Assembly: GCF_036226465.1 (NCBI RefSeq)
Contig: NZ_CP108476.1
Span: forward strand, 930,001-994,000
Direction of reading: 5' to 3'
Origin: Kitasatospora sp. NBC_01250
GTDB lineage: Bacteria > Actinomycetota > Actinomycetes > Streptomycetales > Streptomycetaceae
Length of the DNA stretch: 64,000 bases
This document shows positions 43,564 through 52,926 of this stretch, piece by piece; within the stretch, counting starts at the first letter, position 1; each line of letters begins with the position of its first letter. A program made the position numbers and the translations under genes. A model generated the notes under the pieces. The model made no database searches and was not told the DNA's origin. It worked only from the letters and a program-made list of their open reading frames with translations.

Positions 43564-43718
43564 CCGCCTTCGTTGACACGGGTGTTGATCCGCGCGATCT
43601 CCCGGACCCAGCGCCGTCGTTCGTCGTGGGTCAGATCGAGGACGGCATCCCGCTGCCAGTGGAAGTGGTAGGCGATGTACGCGACCTCCTCGTACAGCCG
43701 GCCGGCCGCGTACGTCAC
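43560..43718 (-). CDS. DUF6760-family small CIS protein
   Basis: A 52-residue protein, easily missed. It begins at GTG 43718, overlapping the previous stop (GTGA), and ends in ATGA with the giant protein's start. Its sequence contains GRLYEEVAYIAYHFHW and THDERRRWVREIARIN, which I recognise as the pattern of DUF6760, a family found only with such systems. Probably helical. The overlap on both sides and the aromatic/charged pattern make it convincing. The role is unknown; an assembly chaperone is a guess. Confidence 0.88.
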   Translation of the reverse strand: MTYAAGRLYEEVAYIAYHFHWQRDAVLDLTHDERRRWVREIARINTRVNEGG

Positions 43719-44203
43719 GATTCCCCCAGGCGCCCACCGGCGAGGTCGATCTCGAAGGCGCCGTCGCAGTGCGGGCAGGTCACCGCGGCGCGCGTGTGCC
43801 CTTCGCTGTTGATCCGCTGGTAGAAGTCCTGCAGGAAGGCCACGTCGGTGGCGTACATCCGCTCCACGACACCCGCGTGCACGTCCGTGACGGTGCCCAG
43901 CCTGGTGATCACGTGGCTCAGCAGCACCACGCTGAGATAGGCGGGGTTCTCCTTGACCCGCAGGTCGATCTGGGGCATCAGCTCGTCCCGCGCGGTGGCC
44001 AGGCGCATGCTGCCGTGCCGGTGCACGGTGCCCTCGTCGTCGACGTACCCGCGCGGCAGCTCGAAGTCGAACTCCGTGCGCAGCTCGTGCCCCCGGGACC
44101 GCGGCGGCGCGGCCGGGCCCCGGGCCGGTGCGGGTGCCGCCGGGGCCGGTGCCTCCGCCTGGGCCTGCGCCAGGAGTTCCTCAACGCCGATCCGTCGCCT
44201 CAC
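43715..44203 (-). CDS. CIS tail-assembly-type protein with CxxC
   Basis: A 162-residue protein. The N-terminal about 40 residues are an Ala/Pro-rich linker. The body has FDFELPRGYVDDEGTVHRHG and MRLATARDELMPQ, which match phage tail assembly chaperone-like proteins seen in CIS clusters. It ends with a CPHCDG motif after the helix FLQDFYQRIN; one CxxC alone could bind zinc only with partners or as a dimer. The GTG start overlaps the tube stop (GTGA). Confidence 0.82.
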   Translation of the reverse strand: MRRRIGVEELLAQAQAEAPAPAAPAPARGPAAPPRSRGHELRTEFDFELPRGYVDDEGTVHRHGSMRLATARDELMPQIDLRVKENPAYLSVVLLSHVITRLGTVTDVHAGVVERMYATDVAFLQDFYQRINSEGHTRAAVTCPHCDGAFEIDLAGGRLGES

Positions 44204-44640
44204 TCGACCGAGATCTCCTCGAACACGATGGTCACCGTCTCGCTCGCGGCGCTGGACTCGCCCGCGGTGAGGGTGGGGCCCTCCCAGCGGCTCGCCCAGG
44301 CGTTCATCAGCTGGATGCGGCGCAGGGTGGCCCCGGTGGTGTCCTTCACCTCGATGGTGAGGTTCTGCCGTGCGGTGTTGATCGCGCCGTTGTTGAGGGT
44401 CTCCTTGATCCAGTCCGAGAACGCCGAACTCTTGTCGAGACCGCGGGTGATCGTCACCTCGCCCGGCATCCGCGCGCCGGGCTGCTTGCGGACGAGCAGC
44501 TTGCCCTGCTGGGTCACCTGCTTGTACTCGACGACCTCCTGATCGACCGTGAGGTTGCTGACCTCCTTGATGGACTCGACGTTGTAGCCGCCGAGTTGGA
44601 CGCCGAAGATATGTGTGGAGAGCGGATCGCCTTCAGCCAT
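44200..44640 (-). CDS. CIS inner tube protein (gp19/Hcp-like, Afp1/Cis1-like)
   Basis: A 146-residue tube protein. Family pattern: FGVQLGGYNVESIKEVSNL at the N-terminus, VTITRGLDKSSAFSDWIKE, and the C-terminal VTIVFEEISVE. Forms the stacked hexameric inner tube expelled on contraction. The ATG at 44640 has AGGA five bases upstream and lies 49 bp from the sheath gene, as usual for sheath-tube pairs. Confidence 0.97.
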   Translation of the reverse strand: MAEGDPLSTHIFGVQLGGYNVESIKEVSNLTVDQEVVEYKQVTQQGKLLVRKQPGARMPGEVTITRGLDKSSAFSDWIKETLNNGAINTARQNLTIEVKDTTGATLRRIQLMNAWASRWEGPTLTAGESSAASETVTIVFEEISVE

Positions 44641-44689
44641 GACTTCCTGTCACCTCCCAGGGTGCCGAAACTGTGCCGAACTGTGCTGA

Positions 44690-46237
44690 TCACTCGTTGA
44701 CGAGGCTGGTGCTGTCGGAGAACTGGGCCAGCCGGAACACCACGAACTCGGCGGGCTTGACCGGAGCGACCCCGATCTCGCAGATCACCTGCCCGAGGTC
44801 GATGGACTCCGGCGGGTTGTTCTCGCGGTCGCACTTGACGTAGAAGGCCTCCGCGGCGGTCTGGCCGAACAGCGCGCCGCGCCGCCACTCCTCGGTGAGG
44901 AAGGCGGTGATGTTTCGCCGGATGCTGGACCACAGCCGGTCGTCGTTGGGCTCGAACACCACCCACTGGGTGCCCAGCAGGATGGACTCCTCCAGGTAGT
45001 TGAAGAGCCGCCGCACGTTGAGGTAGCGCCAGGCGGGGTCGGAGGCGAGGGTGCGCGCGCCCCAGATCCGGATGCCGCGCCCGGGGAAGGCGCGCACGCA
45101 GTTGACGCCGATCGGGTTGAGCAGGTCCTGCTCGCCCTTGCTCAGCCGTAGTTCCAGGTCCACCGCGCCGCGGATGACCTCGTTGGCCGGGGCCTTGTGC
45201 ACGCCGCGTTCGGCGTCGCTGCGGGCCCACACCCCGGCGGCGTGCCCGCTCGGCGGGACCAGCACGTTGCGTCCGCTCGCCGGGTCGAAGACCTTGATCC
45301 ACGGGTAGTACAGCGCCGCGTAGCGGGAGTCGTAGCCCGCCTCGTGGTTGCGCCAGGTGCGCACCTGCTGGGCGTTCAGGCCCGGCGGGGTGTCCAGGAC
45401 GGCGATCCGGTCGCCCATCTGCTCGCAGTGCGAGATCACCGCCAGCTGGACGGTGCGCAGCCCCTCCGCGTCCAGGTCGCCGCGCTGGTAGGCGCTCATC
45501 AGGTCGGGCACCAGGACCATGGTGATCTCGTCGATCGACTCCAGGCCCGCGAACCCGGTGCGGGCCGAGGCGTCGCCCACGTACTCGGCGGGGTCGAGTC
45601 GGGTGGCGGGGGCGGCGGCCGGGGCGGCGGGCGCGGGGGCTTCGGCGAGGGCGAAGGACTGGCGCTCGGGCCGGCTCGGCGCACTGCCGGGCTGTTCGGT
45701 GACCGTGACCAGCTTCGACTCGCGCAGTTGGGTGACGACATAGCCCTTGGTGTTCCTGCGGGTCGACACCTCGTACGTCTCGGCGACCTCGCCGCCCTTG
45801 CGGACCAGCAGCCGGAACCGGTCCTCCGGGACGTTCTCCCCCTCGGCGTCGGCGATCTCGACGGTCACGTCGGCGCCGGTGCCGGGCAGCGCCGCGACGA
45901 GGAAGCCCGCGATGGCGGTGGGCGCCGGCGCCCGGTGGGCGGGCTCCGGCGCGCTGCCGGTCGCGGCGCGGCCGGGCTCGCCGATCCGCACGATGTAGGC
46001 GGAGCCGCCACCGTTGGCGAAGAAGCCGTAGACCGCGTGCGGCAGGTAACTGCCTTCGGTGAAGCCGCCGAAGAGCTGGACGTACTGGTCCCAGTTGGTC
46101 ACCAGGGTGGGCTCGTGCCAGGGGCCGGTCTCGGCGAAGCCGACCAGGGCGGCGACAGCCGTGCCGACTCCCTCGATCGGCCGTGCACCGGACTGGACCT
46201 CCTCCACGTACACACCCGGGGTGAGGTACGACGGCAT
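44690..46237 (-). CDS. CIS contractile sheath protein (Afp2/Cis2-like)
   Basis: A 515-residue tail-sheath protein. The start MPSYLTPGVYVEEVQSG is the classic N-terminal arm, and the C-terminal domain holds RYLNVRRLFNYLEESI, LWSSIRRNITAFLTEEW and the final APVKPAEFVVFRLAQ strand, which interlocks neighbouring subunits. An Ala/Pro-rich loop near residue 210 is probably surface-exposed. There is only one sheath gene. The ATG at 46237 has AAGGAG four bases upstream, and a 208-bp gap before it probably holds a promoter. Confidence 0.98.
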   Translation of the reverse strand: MPSYLTPGVYVEEVQSGARPIEGVGTAVAALVGFAETGPWHEPTLVTNWDQYVQLFGGFTEGSYLPHAVYGFFANGGGSAYIVRIGEPGRAATGSAPEPAHRAPAPTAIAGFLVAALPGTGADVTVEIADAEGENVPEDRFRLLVRKGGEVAETYEVSTRRNTKGYVVTQLRESKLVTVTEQPGSAPSRPERQSFALAEAPAPAAPAAAPATRLDPAEYVGDASARTGFAGLESIDEITMVLVPDLMSAYQRGDLDAEGLRTVQLAVISHCEQMGDRIAVLDTPPGLNAQQVRTWRNHEAGYDSRYAALYYPWIKVFDPASGRNVLVPPSGHAAGVWARSDAERGVHKAPANEVIRGAVDLELRLSKGEQDLLNPIGVNCVRAFPGRGIRIWGARTLASDPAWRYLNVRRLFNYLEESILLGTQWVVFEPNDDRLWSSIRRNITAFLTEEWRRGALFGQTAAEAFYVKCDRENNPPESIDLGQVICEIGVAPVKPAEFVVFRLAQFSDSTSLVNE

Positions 46238-46445
46238 GCTGCTCCTTCGGCCGGTCCGATCATCCGCCACCGAGTCTGCGGTGGGGCCGCCTGCCAGGAC
46301 ATGTCCCCGGGTCCCGGACCAGGGGCAAGAACGCTGCCCCGGCGGGCACCCGGCGGCGGACCGCGCGGGCCACGTGCGCCACACGGAGCACGGCCGGCGG
46401 ACCAGCGGACCACAGCCGGCGGCCGGCGGTCAGCAACCGGCCACG
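46238..46445. other. Intergenic region upstream of the sheath gene
   Basis: 208 bp between the ATPase stop and the sheath start, the widest gap in the minus-strand CIS cluster. A separate promoter for the structural genes is likely here, but no clear -10/-35 pair can be named. Confidence 0.5.
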
Positions 46446-48836
46446 TCAGCCCGGCAGCCACTCGCCGAACTCGCCCGCCAGCACCAGGCGGCCGAGTTTG
46501 CGGTACTCCTGCGCCACCGCCGACACCAGCTGCGCCATCTCCAGCGGCCGGCCCGTCGCGGCGGCCAGGTAGGCGGCGGTCACCGCGCAGGAGCGGATGG
46601 AGCCGCCGGCGAGTTCGAAGCGGCGCGCGCAGAACGCGAGGTCGAGGTCGTCCCCGCGCGGGATCCACGAGCCCAGGCAGCGGTCCCACAGGGCGTGGCG
46701 CTGCGCCTCGTCCGGCACCGGGAACTCCGCGATGACGTCCAGGCGCCGGGTGAACGCCTCGTCGAGGTTGGCCCGCAGGTTGGTCGTCAGGATCGCGATC
46801 CCGTCGAAGGACTCCATCCGCTGCAGCAGGTAGGCGGACTCCACGTTGGCGTGGCGGTCGTGGGCGTCCTTGACCTGCGAGCGCTTGCCGAAGATCGCGT
46901 CCGCCTCGTCGAACAGCAGCACCCCGTTGACCTGGGAGGCCTCGGTGAAGATCCGCTCCAGGTTCTTCTCCGTCTCGCCGATGTACTTGTCCACCACGCT
47001 GGACAGGTCCACGACGTAGAGCTCCATGCCGAGTTCGGCGGCGACCACCTCGGCCGACATCGTCTTGCCGGTGCCCGACTCGCCGGCGAACAGGGCGATC
47101 ACCCCGCGCCCGCGGCCACCCCCGGGGCGCATCCGCCACTGGCCGAGCACCTGGTCGCGGTGCCTGGCGCGCAGCGCGAGTTCGCGCAGCTGGCGCGAGG
47201 TGGTCTCGGGCAGCACGAGGTCGCCCCAGCCGACCGCCGGCTCGATCCGACGCGCGAGGCGGGCGAGCCCGGCCCCGTTCTGCGCCCGCACCGCGGCCCG
47301 CAGGTCCTCGGCGCGCACCGGGCGCCGCTCGGCCGCGGCGGTCCTGGCCGCCACGTCGGCGGCCCTGGCCAACTGGTCCTCGTCCAGCCGGTAGGGGGCG
47401 AGCACCTCGGCCAGTTCGGCGCTCGGCACCGGCTCGCCGTCCCCCGAACCGCCCGCTGAACGGCCCACCGAACCGCCCGCCGCCGCCCCGCCTGCCTCCT
47501 CGCCCCCCGAACCGCCCGCCGCACCACGCACCGCACCACGCACCACGCGTGCCCACCGCTCGGCGCGCTCGCGCGGGTCGGGCGGCGGCACCGCGAGGAC
47601 CACCGGACTCTCCGCCGCCCAGCCCGGCTCCCAGGCCGGGCTGCCGTGCACGATCAGCGGCACCCCGGCGAGCCGGGCGCACAGCTCGCGCAACAGCCCT
47701 GCCCGCTCGGGGCGTTCGGGCGCCAGCCGGTCGAGCGGGCCGAGCACCACACCGCCGCCGCCCAGCCGCGCCTCCCGGACGAGCGGGACGAGCGCGCGCA
47801 CGGCCTCGTCCGTGGGGCGGGCGGCGAGCGCGGCGACGTCCACGACCAGCGGACGGCGGCCCCCGCCCGCGAGGGCGGCGACCGCCTCGGGGCCGGCGGT
47901 GCCGCTGCGGTCCAGCAGGTACACCAGTCCGCTGCCGGTCGCCGCGGCGGCGCGCAGCCTGCGGGCAGTCCCGGTCAGGCCGCCGGCACCGTCCTCGCCA
48001 CCGGCGCCCGTCCCGGTGCCGACCCGCACCAGCCCGCGCAGCGCGCCGTCGACCTCGTCGTCGCCGAGCAGCCGGGCCGTCACCCGGTCGGGCACCCGCA
48101 GGCCCCGGGAGAGCAGCGGGCGCTCCGGCTCGGTGATCTCCAGCAGGCCGCCGGCGATCAGCGGGGCGTGCGCGGAGAACCGGAACCGGCCGGGGCCCGC
48201 TCCCGGCAGCCCGCACAGTTCGAGCGCCAGCCCGATGGTCGGCCGGCGCAGGGTCAGGTCGTCGTTGAGGTAGCCGTAGAGCCGCTCGAAGCGGGTGTCG
48301 AGGTCGGGAGCCAGCGCCACCAGCAGGAGTTCGAGGTCGATCGGGAGCAGGCCGAAGGCCTCGGCGAGCCGCGCCGTCCGCGACCCGGGCGGCGGCGCCG
48401 GCGGCTCGCCGAGGCCGCCGCCCGCGCGGCCCACCATGGCGGGGGCCGCCAGGATCCGCTCGACCGCCTCCGGAGTGAGGTACTGGCCGCGGTAGGGGTC
48501 GTCCGGGTCCGGGTCGCCGGCCCGGCGCTCGCGGACCGCGGCCCGGATGCGCTGCTCCAGGTGGCCCAGCCGGTCCCACAGGTACCGGTCCGCCGGCTGG
48601 TCGTGGCCGGGCTGCGGCGGCGCGCTCCCGGCCACGGCCAGGGCCTTTCTCATGGATGTTGCCGGATCAGCGCGCGGTGTCGGGGGCCCGGCTGGGCGTG
48701 CCGGCGGATCGTCCTCGTACTGGGTCGTACTCGGATGATTCGCCGGTGCGTCCAGGCGGGCAGCGACATCAGCAGCTGACGCTGCGGGCCAACACCGCGC
48801 GCCCGGCAAGAAGAAAGGCCCTGGGTCGAGGGTCAT
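46446..48836 (-). CDS. CIS AAA+ ATPase (Afp15/Cis15-like)
   Basis: A 796-residue protein. The C-terminal half is an AAA+ module: Walker A GESGTGKT at 585-592, Walker B GVLLFDEAD at 638-646, and the NVESAYLLQRM / RRLDVIAEFPVPDE segments with the arginine-finger region. The N-terminal half matches the winged-helix-like region of CIS ATPases (LAEAFGLLPIDLELLLVAL). A Gly/Ala/Ser-rich insert at about 430-468 interrupts it. The ATG overlaps the DUF4255 stop (ATGA); an alternative Met at about residue 62 lies after a disordered stretch. Thought to help assemble or recycle the system. Confidence 0.95.
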   Translation of the reverse strand: MTLDPGPFFLPGARCWPAASAADVAARLDAPANHPSTTQYEDDPPARPAGPPTPRADPATSMRKALAVAGSAPPQPGHDQPADRYLWDRLGHLEQRIRAAVRERRAGDPDPDDPYRGQYLTPEAVERILAAPAMVGRAGGGLGEPPAPPPGSRTARLAEAFGLLPIDLELLLVALAPDLDTRFERLYGYLNDDLTLRRPTIGLALELCGLPGAGPGRFRFSAHAPLIAGGLLEITEPERPLLSRGLRVPDRVTARLLGDDEVDGALRGLVRVGTGTGAGGEDGAGGLTGTARRLRAAAATGSGLVYLLDRSGTAGPEAVAALAGGGRRPLVVDVAALAARPTDEAVRALVPLVREARLGGGGVVLGPLDRLAPERPERAGLLRELCARLAGVPLIVHGSPAWEPGWAAESPVVLAVPPPDPRERAERWARVVRGAVRGAAGGSGGEEAGGAAAGGSVGRSAGGSGDGEPVPSAELAEVLAPYRLDEDQLARAADVAARTAAAERRPVRAEDLRAAVRAQNGAGLARLARRIEPAVGWGDLVLPETTSRQLRELALRARHRDQVLGQWRMRPGGGRGRGVIALFAGESGTGKTMSAEVVAAELGMELYVVDLSSVVDKYIGETEKNLERIFTEASQVNGVLLFDEADAIFGKRSQVKDAHDRHANVESAYLLQRMESFDGIAILTTNLRANLDEAFTRRLDVIAEFPVPDEAQRHALWDRCLGSWIPRGDDLDLAFCARRFELAGGSIRSCAVTAAYLAAATGRPLEMAQLVSAVAQEYRKLGRLVLAGEFGEWLPG

Positions 48837-49558
48837 CGCGCCGCACCGCCGCGCCGGCGTCGCCCGGGCGGCAGCGGGCGCTCCCGGGGCGCCGCGAAGC
48901 CGTCCGGGCCGGGGTCCGTGCCCTCGCGGTAGCGCAGCCGACGGCCGGAGCCGTCCGCTGGGCCGGCGCCGGTCCCCCGGCCGGTGTCGCCGGTGTCGGT
49001 GGCCCGCACCACCAGCCCCTCGGTGACCGGGGGCCCGGCGGGGGCGCGCTCGCCGGAGAGCGGGGCGAGCACCCGCAGGTCGATCGAGGGTCTCAACTCG
49101 CCGCCGAGGGCCGACCACACGTCGGAGACCGACGGCCGGCCCGCCTCCGGTCCGGCGGTGTCGAGCCCGACGGTGAGCCCGAGCTCGGCGAGCGTCCCGG
49201 TGAGCAGCCGCGCGGGCAGCGCGTCCACCGCCGTCAGGCAGTGCAGCGTCTCCGCCAGCAGCCGGTGCTCGTCCTGCGGCCGCCCGGCCCAGGCCGTCAC
49301 CAGATAGGAGAGCTCGAACCAGCGCGGCGCGGCGCGCCAGGCCACCACCACGCCGTCGGCGTCGTGCTCGGCGGCGGTGCCGCTCTGCCGGCGGGTCACC
49401 TCCTCGCGGATGCCGTGCAGGAAGACGCTGACCGTCGGGCTGTTGCGCCGGGCGGCCCAGTCGCGGGTGGGCGAGTCGAAGACCACCTCCACCCCGCGCT
49501 CGGGCAGCCCGCTCTCGGCCAGCAGCAGCCGCAGCGCCTCGTCGACCTCGTGGATCAC
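48833..49558 (-). CDS. DUF4255/Pvc16-family CIS cap protein (Afp16/Cis16-like)
   Basis: A 241-residue protein. Its first about 180 residues match the DUF4255 fold: MIHEVDEALRLLLAESGLPE, then EVVFDSPTRDWAARR and PTVSVFLHGIRE, and the LSYLVTAWAGRPQDEHRLL helix. Family members terminate the tube/sheath. The last 60 residues are a charged, Gly/Arg-rich tail. The GTG start overlaps the previous gene's stop (GTGA), and its stop overlaps the ATPase start. Confidence 0.93.
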   Translation of the reverse strand: MIHEVDEALRLLLAESGLPERGVEVVFDSPTRDWAARRNSPTVSVFLHGIREEVTRRQSGTAAEHDADGVVVAWRAAPRWFELSYLVTAWAGRPQDEHRLLAETLHCLTAVDALPARLLTGTLAELGLTVGLDTAGPEAGRPSVSDVWSALGGELRPSIDLRVLAPLSGERAPAGPPVTEGLVVRATDTGDTGRGTGAGPADGSGRRLRYREGTDPGPDGFAAPRERPLPPGRRRRGGAAR

Positions 49559-52500
49559 CGCCGCTGCACCTCCTCCGGCGGGCCGATGCTGCCGGCCACC
49601 ACGAGGAAGGGGCAGCTCACCGGCGAGAACCCGGGGCCGCTCGCGGTGATGGTCCGCGGGCCGGTCTGGTCCTTGGGGAGGATGAGCAGCTGCCCGGCGA
49701 AGGTCCCGTCGGCGGCGGGCACGGTGGGCGCCGCGGCGGCGGTGATGCCGGGCTGCCAGGTGAAGGTGACCGGCACTCCGGGCGGGAAGTCCAGGCCGCG
49801 CACCGAGGTCACGAAACCGGGCTTGCCGATCGGCGGCACCGCGACGATGCGCGGCTGCAGGATCCGCAGCGGGGTCCGCGCCACGTGGTCCCCCGGGTCG
49901 GCGTCGGTGCCGGTGGTGGTCAGCACGGCGGTGACGGTGGCCCGCAGGGCCGCGTTCGGCGCGAGCACCACCTGCACCACCTCCCGTCCGCCCGGCGACA
50001 GGTCGCCCAGCGCGCATGCGCCGTCCGCGCAGCCGGGCGGCAGCGCCTCGGCGGGCACCCCGGCGGGCAGCCCGAGCGACAGGCGCAGCCCGGTGGCGAG
50101 CGCCTGGCCGTCGTTGCGCACGGTGTAGCTGACCGTCACATGGCCGCCGACGTAGCCGGGGTCCGGCTGGGCTGCCACGGACACGCCCGGTCCGGCTTTC
50201 GGCGCGGGCCCCGGCTGCTGCTGCGGCCCGCCGGAAGGCGCCGCGGCCGGCGTGGTCGGCGGCGGGGCGGGCGGGGAGGAGGACGGCGGCGGCGTGGTGG
50301 TGGGTGGCGGGGTCGGCGGCGACGTGGTCGGCGGCGGCGCGGCCACCACGGGCACGACGGTCTGCGCCGCGTTGTCGGCGGGGTTGGGGTCGACCACCGA
50401 CCCGGCCACGCTCCAGCCGAACGGCTGGTCGCCGACCAGCGTGGCGACCACGGTGGCGGTCAGCTCGGCACGCGCCCCCGGGGCCAGGGTGCCGAGGTCG
50501 CAGCGCAGCGCCGCTGCGTCGCACTGTCCGACCGAGGCCGTCAGCCCGCCGAGCCGCGCGCCGCCGGGCACCGAGGCGGTGAAGACGGTGCCCGGCGAGG
50601 GCGCGGGCCCCTGGTTGGTCACGGTGAGCGCCACGCTCGTACTGCCACCGGTCACGAGCGGGGGCGTACTGGCCGGCGCGCTCAGCGACAGGTCCACCGA
50701 CTGCTGGATGTTCGGCTCCTTCTGGCGCCCCGGCAGGTTCCAGTCCAGCGGGATGAGCTTGCCGGTCGGGACGTCGTAGACCGAGAGTCCCTCCGGCGAG
50801 TCGGGCGCGAGGGCCCGGCGGGAGGTCAGCACCAGCTGCGAGCCGTCGGCCGTCCAGGCGGCGTCGCGGGGCTGGAACGGGCCGGTGGCGGAGGTGTCCG
50901 GCAGCGGGCGGGTGCAGGCGCTCGGGTCCTTCGTCAGGCCCGCGGGCAGGACCACCGTGCAACTGCCGCCGGTCGACGAGGCGATGAGGATGCCGTCGCG
51001 CTGGTCCACCGCACCGTCGCCGCTCTTGCGGTTGAAGGCGACCTGCTTCCCGTCCGGGGAGAAGGCGGGGCTGTCGTCGATGACGGCGCAGCCCGCGGGG
51101 CAGGCCTTCGCGGACAGGTCGCTCTGCTGGCCGAGCGCGCCGACGGGCACCGTCCACACGTGCTTGTTGGCGCCGTTGCCGTCGATCACCTCGGTCCTGG
51201 TGAAGGCGAGCAGCTTGCCGTCCGGGGACCAGGTGGGCTGCGCGTCATAGGCCCCCGGCTGCCCGGCGGGCGGCTCGATGGTGCCGACGATCGCGCCCGT
51301 CGCCACCTGGGCGATCACCACCCGCCCCGGCCCGGAGGCCGCCCCGATGCCGCCGGGCGAGGTCCGGGTGAAGGCGATCAGCGTGCCGTCCGGCGAGATC
51401 TCCGGGTCGGTGTCCCAGTCGTTCGGTCCGCGTCCGGCGAGGTTCATCGGCTGCGGGTCCGAGCCGTCGGCCCCGCTCAGCCAGATCCGCTCGATCCGGC
51501 CCGCGGGCGAGTCCTCGAAGCGGGTCACCACGATCTGCCGGCCGTCGGGGGTGTAGCCCTGCCGCTCGAACCACGGGTCGTAGCCGGGGCGGGGGTTGAA
51601 GAGCGGATCGGAGCCGGGGTCGGTGTCGGTGTCGGCGGCCGGGTCCTCGCGCAGCACGCTGATGCCCAGGTCGCGCGGGTCCACTCCGTCCGGGCGCACG
51701 TCCTCCACGTCGGCCACGTCGGCGGCCGAGGCGCTGGTCTGTTCCACCACCGGCTCGCCGTCGCTCTGGTTGCCCAGCCAGGTGGGGGTCTGCAGCAGGC
51801 GGTCGTCGCTGTAGAGCGGCTGGGGCGGGGTGCAGGAGCAGGTCGGCGCCCGGTACAGGTGCTGGATCGCGGTCAGCGTGCCGTCGGGCTGGTTGGGGCT
51901 GAGGAAGAGCACGCCGCTGCCGTCGGGCAGCCAGGCGGCCGATCCGGACTGCCAGGTGGAGCCGGTGCCGGGGAAGAACGCCCGGTCGCCGCCGGTGGGC
52001 GAGGTGAGCATCAGCTGGGGGCCGCGATCGGTGCCCTGGTCCCAGGTGTAGACGATCTGGTTGGCGTGGGCGTCGTCGTTCACCGGGTTCCAGGCCGGGT
52101 CGAGGGCGCTGCCGGTGGTGACGTCGGTGATCCGCCGTGAGGCGCCGCCGGCCAGCGGCATCAGGTAGACCTGGGTGCGTGCCGGGTCCGCGTCGCAGGT
52201 GTAGGCGACCCACTGGCCATCCGGCGAGACCGTCGGGTGCGTCTCGTTGGAGGTGGTGTCGGTGAGCCTGCGCAGCCCGCTGCCGTCGGTCTTCACCAGC
52301 CACAGGTCCCGCTGCGAGGCGCCGTTGGTGCCGCCGGGCTCCAGCGCGTCGAAGACCACGGACGTGCCGTCGGGGGTCAGCGTCGGGTCGGCGGTGTCCA
52401 TGCCGGTGGTCAACTTGCGCACCGCGCCGGTGGCGTCGCGCAGGTAGACCTGGGGCAGCGGTTCGTCGCGCAGGCTGCTGAAGACCAGTTGGTCGCCGCG

Positions 52501-52782
52501 GGCCGAGGGCTCCACGTCGAAGTGGGCGGGACCGGGTCCGAACAGCGGCGTGGTCGACGCCGCGCCGGTCACCCGGGCCAGGCTGCGGTGGTCGGTACCG
52601 GCGAAGACGATCCGGTCGGCGGCCGGGGTGCTGTCCGCGGCCGCCGGGCGCGTGCCGCCGCCCGGCGCGTCGGAGTGCGCGAAGCCCAGCGTCAGGACGA
52701 CGGCGGCCAGGCAGAGCAGGGCCGCGACGACGGCTCGTGCCGACCGCCGCTCGGGGCGGGGAGTACCGGGGGCGCCGATCAC
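49555..52782 (-). CDS. Secreted TolB-like propeller with CARDB/DUF11-type and Ig-like domains (CIS-associated)
   Basis: A 1075-residue exported protein. The N-terminus has a signal anchor (VVAALLCLAAVVLTLGFA). Residues about 55-670 are TolB/PD40 propeller repeats (DPTLTPDGTSVVFDALEP, HPTVSPDGQWVAYTCDAD, QPTWSPDGKLLAFTRTEV). Then come a CARDB/DUF11-like domain (LVTGGSTSVALTVTNQGPAP), a Pro/Thr/Ser linker (TSPPTPPPTTTPPP), a second such domain and a final Ig-like domain. GTG 52782 is chosen for GAGG six bases upstream. Its stop overlaps the DUF4255 start, so an extracytoplasmic protein is coupled to the CIS genes. A role outside the membrane (cell-wall attachment or sensing) is inferred. Confidence 0.8.
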   Translation of the reverse strand: MIGAPGTPRPERRSARAVVAALLCLAAVVLTLGFAHSDAPGGGTRPAAADSTPAADRIVFAGTDHRSLARVTGAASTTPLFGPGPAHFDVEPSARGDQLVFSSLRDEPLPQVYLRDATGAVRKLTTGMDTADPTLTPDGTSVVFDALEPGGTNGASQRDLWLVKTDGSGLRRLTDTTSNETHPTVSPDGQWVAYTCDADPARTQVYLMPLAGGASRRITDVTTGSALDPAWNPVNDDAHANQIVYTWDQGTDRGPQLMLTSPTGGDRAFFPGTGSTWQSGSAAWLPDGSGVLFLSPNQPDGTLTAIQHLYRAPTCSCTPPQPLYSDDRLLQTPTWLGNQSDGEPVVEQTSASAADVADVEDVRPDGVDPRDLGISVLREDPAADTDTDPGSDPLFNPRPGYDPWFERQGYTPDGRQIVVTRFEDSPAGRIERIWLSGADGSDPQPMNLAGRGPNDWDTDPEISPDGTLIAFTRTSPGGIGAASGPGRVVIAQVATGAIVGTIEPPAGQPGAYDAQPTWSPDGKLLAFTRTEVIDGNGANKHVWTVPVGALGQQSDLSAKACPAGCAVIDDSPAFSPDGKQVAFNRKSGDGAVDQRDGILIASSTGGSCTVVLPAGLTKDPSACTRPLPDTSATGPFQPRDAAWTADGSQLVLTSRRALAPDSPEGLSVYDVPTGKLIPLDWNLPGRQKEPNIQQSVDLSLSAPASTPPLVTGGSTSVALTVTNQGPAPSPGTVFTASVPGGARLGGLTASVGQCDAAALRCDLGTLAPGARAELTATVVATLVGDQPFGWSVAGSVVDPNPADNAAQTVVPVVAAPPPTTSPPTPPPTTTPPPSSSPPAPPPTTPAAAPSGGPQQQPGPAPKAGPGVSVAAQPDPGYVGGHVTVSYTVRNDGQALATGLRLSLGLPAGVPAEALPPGCADGACALGDLSPGGREVVQVVLAPNAALRATVTAVLTTTGTDADPGDHVARTPLRILQPRIVAVPPIGKPGFVTSVRGLDFPPGVPVTFTWQPGITAAAAPTVPAADGTFAGQLLILPKDQTGPRTITASGPGFSPVSCPFLVVAGSIGPPEEVQRR

Positions 52783-52926
52783 GCTCAACCTCACAGACCG
52801 AGAAGGGCGGTGCTCCCGGCAGTCTCCCCGGCCCGGGGCGCCGGGGGCAGAGCCCGGCGACCCGTGCCGGGGGTAGCCGCCGGTGCCCCCGAGGGCAACC
52901 GGCCGAGCGGCCGGGCCCCGGGCGCC

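Noticed and set aside
39788..43671. Very long plus-strand open frames opposite the giant repeat protein
   Set aside because: G+C-rich repetitive DNA leaves several frames open. The minus frame has overlapping ATGA coupling to DUF6760, lies in a coherent operon and has G/C-ending codons. This remains the least secure strand call.
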